From Holophagales bacterium (GTDB lineage Bacteria > Acidobacteriota > Thermoanaerobaculia > Multivoradales > Multivoraceae): 64,000 nt of DNA. Below the pieces are notes generated by a model that did not search any database, had not been told where the DNA came from, and worked only from the letters and a program-made list of their open reading frames with translations. The stretch lies in assembly GCA_009836625.1 (NCBI GenBank), contig VXVC01000007.1:497807-561806 (forward strand). The letters run 5' to 3'. Within the stretch, counting starts at the first letter, position 1. Each line of letters starts with the position of its first letter. Both the position numbers and the translations under genes were made by a program. Positions 19,970 through 27,280 of this stretch are shown one piece after another.

Positions 19970-21220
19970 CTACTGTTCCAGTTGGACGGTCCCGTCGCTG
20001 AACTGCAGGGACTCCACGCCCCGCAGCGTGTCGACGCCGTCCCGGTCGGCTTGCGAGTCGCTCACCGTCGTTCCGTCCGCGTCGGTGGTCACTTCGTAGT
20101 CGGCGGCCGGCCCGCTGAAGACCGCCGTGTCGCTGCCTTCGCCGCCGTCCAGCGTGTCGTTGCCGCCGCCGCCCTCCAGCACGTTCGCGCCGGCGTTGCC
20201 GGTCAGCACGTTGTCGTGAGCGTTGCCGCGCAGGTCCGCGTCGCCGTCACCCGTCAGCGCGACGTTCCGCAGATGCTGCGTCTTCATCGTGTACCGCACG
20301 TCCGGGTCGAACGTCATCGAGAAGGCGCCGCTGAAGTCGAGCGGCAGTTCCGGCGTGTAGGTCAGATGCGGCCCGACGAAGTTCGTGACCAGCGCGTAGC
20401 CGAGCGGGTCCTTCTCCGGCATGGCCGCGCGACTGCCGGCGAAGTACTCCCCGAAGTGCGAGTGACCCTCGGGGTTCTGGCCAGGCTCGATGTCGCGGCC
20501 CTCGTACATGGTCGGCGGCACGGTCCAGAGGTCGTAGTAGTTGTCGATCAGGGCGCCCACGTACTCGTTCGGGTGGTTCTCCGGCTCGTCTTCCGGCGTG
20601 CCCACCCAGCCCTTCTCCGCCGCCTCGTCGTTGGCCGTTCTCATCTCGGCGACCATGTCCGGCAGGGTCGGGACGACGCCGTAGTCGTGGATCAGGTGCC
20701 AGATCTCCTCGTAGGACGCGTCCCTGGTGACGTGGCCCATGTAGTCCGCGTCCCCGGGCGCCGGACTCTCGTTCGCCCGCAGGTCCTGCATGCTGAGGTC
20801 CGTCGCGTCGGGAAGTCCCCCTCTCATCGCCTGGCGCAGGTCGGGCGCGTCGTCGAAGAAGACCATCGTCGCCTTGCGGTCCGCCATCGCGGCGGCAATT
20901 CCGCTCTTGTCGTCGCCATAGGTCGAGCCCGGGTGGTCCGCCAGCAGATGCTCCATCACGTTCAGACCGTGCTTGATCTGGTCGCGGGTCCAGCCTTCCG
21001 AGATCAGAAAGTGGATCCGCCTGCCGTCCGGGGTCGGGTGGTAGGCGTACCGGTTGAAGTGCTCATGGAACACCTCCGGCACGTCGGCCGGCAGGTCGAC
21101 GATGCCGTCGGGCGAACCGGACGTGTCGATGTCCGGCAGGGTGACGAACTCTTGCGGAGCGCATGAGACCGCCAGCAGCGCGAGAAGGGCAATCAGAACG
21201 CCTGGGCGGGTCAACCTCAT
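19970..21220 (-). CDS. lipoprotein with EEIWH domain and RTX-like C-terminus (copy B)
   Basis: This is a 416-residue paralogue of the flanking genes with the same layout: lipobox LLAVSCAP, the EEIWHLIHDYG helix and RTX-like GNAGANVLEGGGGNDTLDG repeats. The start ATG at 21220 overlaps the stop of the upstream copy by 4 bp (ATGA), so the two are translationally coupled. Longer in-frame readings extend into the upstream gene and are not real. Its last 250 bp are identical to the corresponding part of copy A, although the N-terminal domains differ at many positions. This suggests gene conversion or recent duplication of the RTX end. Confidence 0.87.
   Translation of the reverse strand: MRLTRPGVLIALLALLAVSCAPQEFVTLPDIDTSGSPDGIVDLPADVPEVFHEHFNRYAYHPTPDGRRIHFLISEGWTRDQIKHGLNVMEHLLADHPGSTYGDDKSGIAAAMADRKATMVFFDDAPDLRQAMRGGLPDATDLSMQDLRANESPAPGDADYMGHVTRDASYEEIWHLIHDYGVVPTLPDMVAEMRTANDEAAEKGWVGTPEDEPENHPNEYVGALIDNYYDLWTVPPTMYEGRDIEPGQNPEGHSHFGEYFAGSRAAMPEKDPLGYALVTNFVGPHLTYTPELPLDFSGAFSMTFDPDVRYTMKTQHLRNVALTGDGDADLRGNAHDNVLTGNAGANVLEGGGGNDTLDGGEGSDTAVFSGPAADYEVTTDADGTTVSDSQADRDGVDTLRGVESLQFSDGTVQLEQ
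19978..20227. repeat. 250-bp direct repeat, unit 1
   Basis: Base-by-base reading shows this segment is identical to 21231-21480, 1253 bp away. It encodes the RTX-like tails of copies B and A. The third copy (18701-) differs at many positions in the same part. Confidence 0.88.
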
Positions 21221-22473
21221 CTGTCTACCTCCAGTTGGACGGTCCCGTCGCTGAACTGCAGGGACTCCACGCCCCGCAGCGTGTCGACGCCGTCCCGGTC
21301 GGCTTGCGAGTCGCTCACCGTCGTTCCGTCCGCGTCGGTGGTCACTTCGTAGTCGGCGGCCGGCCCGCTGAAGACCGCCGTGTCGCTGCCTTCGCCGCCG
21401 TCCAGCGTGTCGTTGCCGCCGCCGCCCTCCAGCACGTTCGCGCCGGCGTTGCCGGTCAGCACGTTGTCGTGAGCGTTGCCTTGCAGATCCGCGTCGCCAT
21501 CCCCCGTCAGCGCGACGTTCCGCAGATGCTGCGTCTTCATCGTGTACCGCAGTTCTGGATCGAAGGTCATCGAGAACGTCCCGCTGAAGTCCAGCGGCAG
21601 TTCCGGCGTGTAGGTCAGATGCGGCCCGACGAAACCCGTGACCAGGGCGAAGCCGGGCGGGTCCTTCTCCGGCATGGCCGCGCGACTGCCGGCGAAGTAC
21701 TGGCCAAAGTGCGAGTAGCCCTCGGGAATCTCGTCCGGCTCGATGGGGCGCCCCTCGTACACGGTCGGCGGCACGGTCCAGAGGTCGTAGTAGTTGTCGA
21801 TCAGGGCGCCCACGTACTCGTTCGGATGGTCGTCCGGCACGTCCCGGGGCCATGCGTACCAGCCCTTCTCCGCCGCCGCGTCGTTCGCTGTTCTCATCTC
21901 GGCGATCATCTCCGGCAGGGTCGGCTTGATCCCGTAGTCGTGGATCAGGTGCCAGATCTCCTCGTACGCGGCATCGCGGGTCACGTGGCCCATGTAGTCG
22001 GCATCGCCCGGGGCCGGACACTCGTTCGCGCGCAGGTCCTGCATGCTGAGATCGGTCGCGTCGGGAAGTCCCTCGCTCATCGCCTGGCGCATGTCGGGCT
22101 CGGTGTCGAAGAAGACCATCGTCGCCTTGCGGTCCGCCATGGCGGCGGCGATGCCACTCTTGTCGTCGCCGTAGACCGAGCCAGGGTGATCCGCCAGCAG
22201 GTGCTCCATGACGTTCAGGCCGTGCTTGATCTGGTCGCGGGTCCAGCCGGAAGAGACCAGGAAGTGGATCCGCCTGCCGTCCGGCGTCGGGTGGTAGGCG
22301 TACCGGTTGAAGTACTTGTGGAACACCTCCGGCACGTCGGCCGGGAGATCGACGATGCCGTCGGGCGAACCCGAGGTGTCGATGTCCGGCAGGGTGACGA
22401 GTTCCGGCGGGGCGCAGGAAACCAGCAGAAGGGCCGCAACCGCGATCAGAGCCGCCATCCGAATCAGCCTCAT
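21217..22473 (-). CDS. lipoprotein with EEIWH domain and RTX-like C-terminus (copy A)
   Basis: A 418-residue protein with start ATG at 22473 (signal MRLIRMAALIAV, lipobox LLLVSCAP), preceded by GAAGGGGAGG. It has the same three-part layout as copies B and C: linker PDIDTSGSPDGIVD, the EEIWHLIHDYG domain and an RTX-like tail. It is the first of the three tandem copies and lies 13 bp after an amidohydrolase gene. In all three copies the region before the RTX tail ends with YTMKTQHLRNVALTG, which marks the domain border. Surface attachment by lipid plus a Ca-binding tail suggests a folded extracellular protein. The activity is unknown. Confidence 0.87.
   Translation of the reverse strand: MRLIRMAALIAVAALLLVSCAPPELVTLPDIDTSGSPDGIVDLPADVPEVFHKYFNRYAYHPTPDGRRIHFLVSSGWTRDQIKHGLNVMEHLLADHPGSVYGDDKSGIAAAMADRKATMVFFDTEPDMRQAMSEGLPDATDLSMQDLRANECPAPGDADYMGHVTRDAAYEEIWHLIHDYGIKPTLPEMIAEMRTANDAAAEKGWYAWPRDVPDDHPNEYVGALIDNYYDLWTVPPTVYEGRPIEPDEIPEGYSHFGQYFAGSRAAMPEKDPPGFALVTGFVGPHLTYTPELPLDFSGTFSMTFDPELRYTMKTQHLRNVALTGDGDADLQGNAHDNVLTGNAGANVLEGGGGNDTLDGGEGSDTAVFSGPAADYEVTTDADGTTVSDSQADRDGVDTLRGVESLQFSDGTVQLEVDR
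21231..21480. repeat. 250-bp direct repeat, unit 2
   Basis: The partner of 19978-20227. Identity ends sharply at GCGTTGCC, after which the two genes diverge. Confidence 0.88.
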
Positions 22474-22486
22474 CTGCGCCTCCCCT

Positions 22487-23803
22487 TCAGTCCTGCAGGT
22501 ACAGCTCCCAGAAGCTGGCCTGGCCCTCATCCTCCGAGCGGTTCACGATCTTGCCGTCCTTGATCACCATGGACAGGCTGCGCAGGTGCGAGATGTGCTC
22601 GAGCGGGTTCTTCTCGAGCACGATGAGGTCGGCGAGCTTGCCGACCTCGACCGTGCCCAGGTCGTCGAGCATGCCCATCATCTCGGCGCTGTTGCGGGTC
22701 GCCGCCTGGATGGCGCCCATCGCCGGGATGCCGTGGAAGACGAACTGCTCGATCTCGAGAATGCCGATCTCGGAGATCGGGTTCGAGTCGCTGCCGGTGG
22801 TCAGGCGGATGCCCGCGGCGTATGCCTTGTTGATCACGTCGCGCGCGTGGTTCGCGTACTCCGGGCTGCGCTCGTCGGCGCGGGAGACCCGCACGCGGCC
22901 TTCGATGACCTCCGGCGACGCAACGTAGCCGGCCTCCGCGATCAGCCGCTCCCGCTCGACGATGAACTCGTCGCTCAGGTTGCACTGGATCGTCGGGTCG
23001 AGGAACATCCCGGCCTCGGCCATCATCCGAATCGTGTCGTCGGAGAGGTCGTTGCCGTGCTCCATGCTCTCGGCGCCGGCCATAGCGGCGATCCGGGCCG
23101 TTTCGTCCCCGCCATGGATGGTGACCGGAACGCCGTGCCGGTGCGCTTCCTCGATCCCGGCGATCAGCTCCTCGGGCGGCATCCGGCTGCCCAGGAACTT
23201 GATGAGCTGGACCCCGTTCGCGATGTTGTCGGCGACGATCGCCCGGATCCCCTCCGGCCCCTTGCCGGTCCGCACCAGCCAGTCCGTGTCGCCGTCGGTC
23301 GAGAGCGGCGGGCCGCCGGCGACGATCCGCGGTCCGACGAAGGCGCCGGAATCGAACGCCTCCTTCCAGGCGACGTCGATGAAGTCGCGGTCGCCGGTGA
23401 TCCGCAGCGTCGTGAAGCCGGCCTTCAGCGCGTCAATCGCATTGCGGCCGGCCCGAATCATCGCCCGCGGCAGCGGTTCGTCCTCCAGCAGGCCCTTCGG
23501 GTCCGGCAGCAGGTCGCCGAGGTGGGAGTGGTTGTTCCACAGCCCCGGCACCACGTAGGCGCCGGCCAGGTCGATGACGCGGCCGTCGTCGCCGGGGTCG
23601 GGCGCGGAGGACGACGGCGTGTGGATCGCGGTGATCCGGTTGCCCTCGATGACCACCGCGGCGTCCTCGATCGGCGGCGCGCCGGTGGCGTCGATGACTG
23701 TGGCGTTGGTGAGGACCGTCGTCTGGGCGACGGCCCCGATGGGCAGGAGCAGAACGAGAGTTGTCAGAAGAACTCCACGGCTCCTGTTCGTGTTCCGCTT
23801 CAT
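22487..23803 (-). CDS. secreted amidohydrolase, imidazolonepropionase/prolidase-like (copy 1)
   Basis: A 438-residue amidohydrolase-superfamily protein with a signal peptide (LLTTLVLLLPIGAVAQ). Metal-site residues are in order: NNHSHL (HxH), Lys in VQLIKFL, His in VTIHGG, His in MEHGNDL and Asp in TGSDSNP. This is the binuclear-type pattern of secreted Xaa-Pro/isoaspartyl-like amidohydrolases. The end GKLADLIVLEKNPLEHI is the usual small beta-domain. The substrate is unknown; peptide-like amides are common for the group. It lies 30 bp downstream of a paralogue and 13 bp upstream of the lipoprotein array. Confidence 0.92.
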   Translation of the reverse strand: MKRNTNRSRGVLLTTLVLLLPIGAVAQTTVLTNATVIDATGAPPIEDAAVVIEGNRITAIHTPSSSAPDPGDDGRVIDLAGAYVVPGLWNNHSHLGDLLPDPKGLLEDEPLPRAMIRAGRNAIDALKAGFTTLRITGDRDFIDVAWKEAFDSGAFVGPRIVAGGPPLSTDGDTDWLVRTGKGPEGIRAIVADNIANGVQLIKFLGSRMPPEELIAGIEEAHRHGVPVTIHGGDETARIAAMAGAESMEHGNDLSDDTIRMMAEAGMFLDPTIQCNLSDEFIVERERLIAEAGYVASPEVIEGRVRVSRADERSPEYANHARDVINKAYAAGIRLTTGSDSNPISEIGILEIEQFVFHGIPAMGAIQAATRNSAEMMGMLDDLGTVEVGKLADLIVLEKNPLEHISHLRSLSMVIKDGKIVNRSEDEGQASFWELYLQD

Positions 23804-23833
23804 CCCTCGCCCTCCTGCGATCTTTCGATCGCG

Positions 23834-25225
23834 CTATTGATCCGTTGCCGTGTTGCCGCGCTGGAAGCCGGCCGCCTCCTCGGACTCAGCGAGGAAACCC
23901 TCCGGCAGCTCCATCGAGCCGTAGTAGTCCCAGTAGGTCGACGTCCCGAGTTGCGCCTCAAGGTCGACGATGACGCCGCCCTTGAGCACCATCACGGTCT
24001 CGCGGATGTTCGAGATGTTCTCGAGCGGGTTGGCCCCCAGCACGACCAGGTCGGCCAGCTTCCCCTCCTCGACCGTGCCGAGATCGTCGAGCACGCCCTG
24101 CATCTCGGCCCCGTTGCGGGTGGCAGCGATGATCGTGTCCATCTCGCTGACGCCGGAGATGACGAACTGCTCCATTTCCAGGAAGCCCATCTCACCGACC
24201 GGCATCGAGTCCGAACCGATCAACAGCTTGACTCCCGCCTTGTTCGCCTTGGTCAGGATCTCCCGCTGTTCGCGGGCGAACTCCGGCGACCGTTCGTCGG
24301 CGAAGGCGACCATCGTCCGCAGCCGCACGATCTCCTCGTCCTCCGCGTAGCCCAACTCGGCCAGCCGCGCCTCCCGCTCGGCGATGTACTCGGCGCTCAG
24401 GTTGCAAATGATCGTCGGGTCGTAGAACGTCCCCTTCTCCGCCATCAGCTCGATCGTCTCGTCGGTCAGCCCGTAGCCGTGCTCGAGACAGTCGACTCCG
24501 GCCGCGACCGCGGCGTACGCCCCCGGCTCGCGGACATGGGAGGTCACGTGCACGCCCAGGTTGTCGGCGGTCTCGACCGCCGCCTCGAGTTCGTCCGGCA
24601 GCATCTCGACGCTGAACAGCTTGATCGCCCGGGCGCCGTTCTGAACCCGCTTCCGCACCTCCCTGCGGATCGCGGCCACGCCGTCGGCGCCGTCGGCCAC
24701 CGAGCCGCGGTGCCCGGCGGTCGGGCTGACCGGCTCCCCGCTGCCGAAGACCCGCGGACCGAGGAAGAACCCCTGGTCGAACGCCAGCCCCCAGGCCACG
24801 TCGATGTAGTCCTGCTCGCCCACCGAGCGGATGCTGGTAAAGCCGTGCCGCAGCCCGTCGATCGCGTTCAGCCCCGCACGGACGACCTTGGACGGCACCA
24901 GTTCGTCGTCCAGGGCGTGGTTGTGCGGGAACATCACGCTGAGGTGCACGTGCATGTTCCAGAACCCGGGCAGCACCCAGGCGCCGTCGAGATCGTGGAC
25001 GTCGGCCTGCTCGTCGGCATCCGCGGCTTCGTAGGCGCCCTCCGTGATCGAGGCGATCCGCTCGCCCTCGATGACGATCGTCATGTCCTCCTGGACCGGA
25101 CCGCCGTTGCCGTCGATGATGTTGACGTTCGTCAGGACGATCGTCTGCGCGCCGAGGCCGGCCGGCACGAAGCCGGCCAGGAGTATCGGCAGCGCCCGAA
25201 TCAGACCGATGCGGAGCGTTTTCAT
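23834..25225 (-). CDS. secreted amidohydrolase (copy 2)
   Basis: A 463-residue paralogue of the downstream gene, with signal peptide LPILLAGFVPAGLGAQ. Ligands: HVH in WNMHVHL, Lys in RAIKLFS, His in VTSHVR, His in LEHGYGL and Asp in IGSDSMP. It carries an extra C-terminal tail of about 30 residues (STYWDYYGSMELPEGFLAE). It lies downstream of the FG-GAP gene, separated by a hairpin repeat at 25281-25323 that may lower read-through. Two paralogues side by side suggest processing of related substrates, probably periplasmic peptides or amides. Confidence 0.92.
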   Translation of the reverse strand: MKTLRIGLIRALPILLAGFVPAGLGAQTIVLTNVNIIDGNGGPVQEDMTIVIEGERIASITEGAYEAADADEQADVHDLDGAWVLPGFWNMHVHLSVMFPHNHALDDELVPSKVVRAGLNAIDGLRHGFTSIRSVGEQDYIDVAWGLAFDQGFFLGPRVFGSGEPVSPTAGHRGSVADGADGVAAIRREVRKRVQNGARAIKLFSVEMLPDELEAAVETADNLGVHVTSHVREPGAYAAVAAGVDCLEHGYGLTDETIELMAEKGTFYDPTIICNLSAEYIAEREARLAELGYAEDEEIVRLRTMVAFADERSPEFAREQREILTKANKAGVKLLIGSDSMPVGEMGFLEMEQFVISGVSEMDTIIAATRNGAEMQGVLDDLGTVEEGKLADLVVLGANPLENISNIRETVMVLKGGVIVDLEAQLGTSTYWDYYGSMELPEGFLAESEEAAGFQRGNTATDQ

Positions 25226-25280
25226 CCCAGGGATGCGGACCGTCTACTGTACACGGTCGGGGCCGCGGTGTGGTCGGAAG

Positions 25281-25323
25281 CCGCCTTCGGCGGATGCCGG
25301 CCAGAAGGCCGGCGCACCGACAT
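25281..25323. repeat. dispersed GC-hairpin repeat, copy 3
   Basis: CCGCC-TTC-GGCGG (25281-25293), then GCCGGCC-AGAA-GGCCGGC (25296-25313) and GCACCGACAT. It is nearly the reverse complement of 8201-8230 and lies 3' of the FG-GAP gene. Confidence 0.75.
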
Positions 25324-25327
25324 GCCG

Positions 25328-27280
25328 TCAGTTCGCAGGCGCGTACTGAACCTCGACGACTCGATCGAGGCCGTCGACGTCCACCGCCTGCCGGGAACCG
25401 TCGGGCCACAGCACCTCGACCCGCGTCAATTCGTCGACCGAGGCCGCGACGCCCAGGCCGATCGTCACGACCGGCTCGACCTGGCTCTGGTAGCTCCGGG
25501 TCGGCATCACCCGCCGGCGCTGGACGACCGGTCCGGCCGCGGTCCGCTGCTCGACCTCGACCCAGGCGCCGATCGCGTCCCGGTTGACCCGCTCGCCGTC
25601 GCCGCGGAGCAGGAAGCGCAGCCAGCGGTGCCCGGTCTCCTGGTCGTTGCGCAGCAGCAACGGCCGGTCGCCGGTCTGCAGCAGCAGGACGTCGAGGTCG
25701 CCGTCGCCATCGATGTCGGCGTAGCTCGATCCGCGGCCGACGAGCTCCACGGTCAGGCCGTCGCCCGGCGCCGGCTCGACCGGCACGAACGTCGCCGACG
25801 CGGCGGGCCCGGCGTTCCAGAACAACTGCGGCGCCTGCCTGTACTGCTGGCTCGGCTCGACCACCTCGATGTCGTCCTCCAGGTGGCCGTTGACCTGGAG
25901 CAGGTCGAGGCGACCGTCCAGGTCGTAGTCGAAGAAGAACAGACCGAAGCTGAGCACGCGGCGGCTCGGCGCGCCGATGCCGGCCGTGATCGCCTCGTCG
26001 CTCCACAGGGTCGGGTCGCCCTGGGAGACGTAGAGGGAAGTCATCTCGTTGGCGAAGTTCGCGATGGCGAAGCCGAGTTCGCCGTCGTTGCGGAAGTCGG
26101 CGGCGTCGGCGCCCATCGCGCCGGTTGCCGCGCCGTCCCGGCCGTAGGCGAGTCCGTAGAGCTCCCCATCTTCCGTGAACCCGCCGCTGCCGTCGTTGAC
26201 CAGCAGGAAGTTGCGGACCGTGTCGTTCGCGACCACGACGTCGATGTCGCCGTCCCCTTCGATGTCCACCGGCGCCAGTCCGAGAGTCTTCGCCACCGGC
26301 GTGTCCGTCGCCGGATTCAGGATGTGCAGGCCGGCCTCCTCGGACACGTCGGTGAACGCGCCCGAGCCGTCGTTCCGGTAGAGATCCATCGTCGTGCCGC
26401 CGTAGTTGAGCGGCGGACCGTAGGCGCGCCCGACGCCGGTCAACTGGTAACCGACTTCGATGTCGATGTCCCGGGACCAGCGCACGTAGTTCCCGACCAG
26501 CAGATCGAGGTCGCCGTCTCCGTCGGCGTCGAAGAAGGCGCTGCTGCTGCTCCACTCGGTGGCGGCGGCGCCGACACCGGCGGCCGCCGTGACGTCCTCA
26601 AAGCGGGCTCCTTCCACATTGCGGAACAGCCTGTTCAGGCCGACCGCCGAGATGAAGATGTCCGTCCAGCCGTCTCCGTCGACGTCGCCGACCGCGACGC
26701 CCGTGCCGTAGAAGCTGACCTCCAGGCCCGAGCCCGCCGTGCGGTCCGCGAACCTGCCGGCGCCATCGTTCTCATACAGTGACATCGTAGGTCCGGTGGC
26801 CGGCTCAACCTCCCCGTCCGGGAGAACGGCGTCCCAGGTCGTCGAGTTGACGAGCAGGAGGTCCTGGTCGCCGTCGCGGTCGAAGTCGAGGAAGGCCCCG
26901 CCGGCGCCCATCGTCTCCGGCAGCAGGGCCTCGCCCGCGGCGCCGTTGACATGGACGAAGTCGATGCCGGCCTCCGCGGTGATGTCCGTGAAGGGCACGA
27001 CGGGCACGTCCCGGGGCGCCGCCTCGACGGCGCGCGGCGCGGCCACCGGAATCTCGACCGCTTCCTCCGGCCCGGCCCGGAACATGTAGCGGAGCGCCAC
27101 GACGATGAGCGCGGCCGCCGCCAGGGCCGCCAGGACCTTGAGGGAGCGCGTGAAGACGCGGCCGATGACCGCGTCGTCTTCCGGCGCGAGTTCCTCCTCG
27201 GGGACCTCCGGCTCCGTGGCGCGGGCCTTCTGGCCCGCGTTTCCGGCCTCCGGCTCTTCGCCCGGGCGATCCGGCCTCAA
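25328..27280 (-). CDS. membrane-anchored FG-GAP/VCBS propeller with ASPIC/UnbV domain (CRTAC1-like)
   Basis: A 650-residue protein from TTG at 27280, which overlaps the stop of the upstream gene as TTGA. One membrane helix near residues 44-62 (VLAALAAAALIVVALRYMF) places the rest outside. Seven FG-GAP/VCBS blades follow, with Ca-binding motifs such as DFDRDGDQDLLLVN, DVDGDGWTDIFIS and DIDGDGDLDVLLLQ. The last 85 residues form an ASPIC/UnbV domain (RVMPTRSYQSQVEP, VEVLWPDGSRQ). Such proteins often sit beside TPR or multi-haem proteins in environmental bacteria; their role is unproven, with adhesion or scaffolding the usual guesses. Codons near the start (GNAGQKARA) come from a hairpin repeat at 27220-27239. 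Confidence 0.85.
   Translation of the reverse strand: MRPDRPGEEPEAGNAGQKARATEPEVPEEELAPEDDAVIGRVFTRSLKVLAALAAAALIVVALRYMFRAGPEEAVEIPVAAPRAVEAAPRDVPVVPFTDITAEAGIDFVHVNGAAGEALLPETMGAGGAFLDFDRDGDQDLLLVNSTTWDAVLPDGEVEPATGPTMSLYENDGAGRFADRTAGSGLEVSFYGTGVAVGDVDGDGWTDIFISAVGLNRLFRNVEGARFEDVTAAAGVGAAATEWSSSSAFFDADGDGDLDLLVGNYVRWSRDIDIEVGYQLTGVGRAYGPPLNYGGTTMDLYRNDGSGAFTDVSEEAGLHILNPATDTPVAKTLGLAPVDIEGDGDIDVVVANDTVRNFLLVNDGSGGFTEDGELYGLAYGRDGAATGAMGADAADFRNDGELGFAIANFANEMTSLYVSQGDPTLWSDEAITAGIGAPSRRVLSFGLFFFDYDLDGRLDLLQVNGHLEDDIEVVEPSQQYRQAPQLFWNAGPAASATFVPVEPAPGDGLTVELVGRGSSYADIDGDGDLDVLLLQTGDRPLLLRNDQETGHRWLRFLLRGDGERVNRDAIGAWVEVEQRTAAGPVVQRRRVMPTRSYQSQVEPVVTIGLGVAASVDELTRVEVLWPDGSRQAVDVDGLDRVVEVQYAPAN
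27220..27239. repeat. short hairpin repeat in CRTAC1-like gene 5' end
   Basis: CGCGGGCC-TTCT-GGCCCGCG is a perfect 8-bp stem with the same TTCT loop as the intergenic copies. It is translated in frame in the gene at 25328-27280. Confidence 0.65.

Noticed and set aside
19970..22021. 683-codon reading including copy B and part of copy A in another frame
   Set aside because: The extra N-terminal part is out of frame with copy A; ATG 21220 with a lipoprotein signal and ATGA overlap is a better start.
18701..22473. The three repeats as a CRISPR or satellite array
   Set aside because: The repeat units are whole coding genes of about 1250 bp with codon-position differences, not short direct repeats with spacers. 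No CRISPR array was seen anywhere in the window.
22307..26782. 1491-codon plus-strand open frame antisense to the amidohydrolases and FG-GAP gene
   Set aside because: It is the complement of well-supported genes; composition is Val/Arg/Asp-rich with no recognisable domain. Long antisense frames are common at this GC content.
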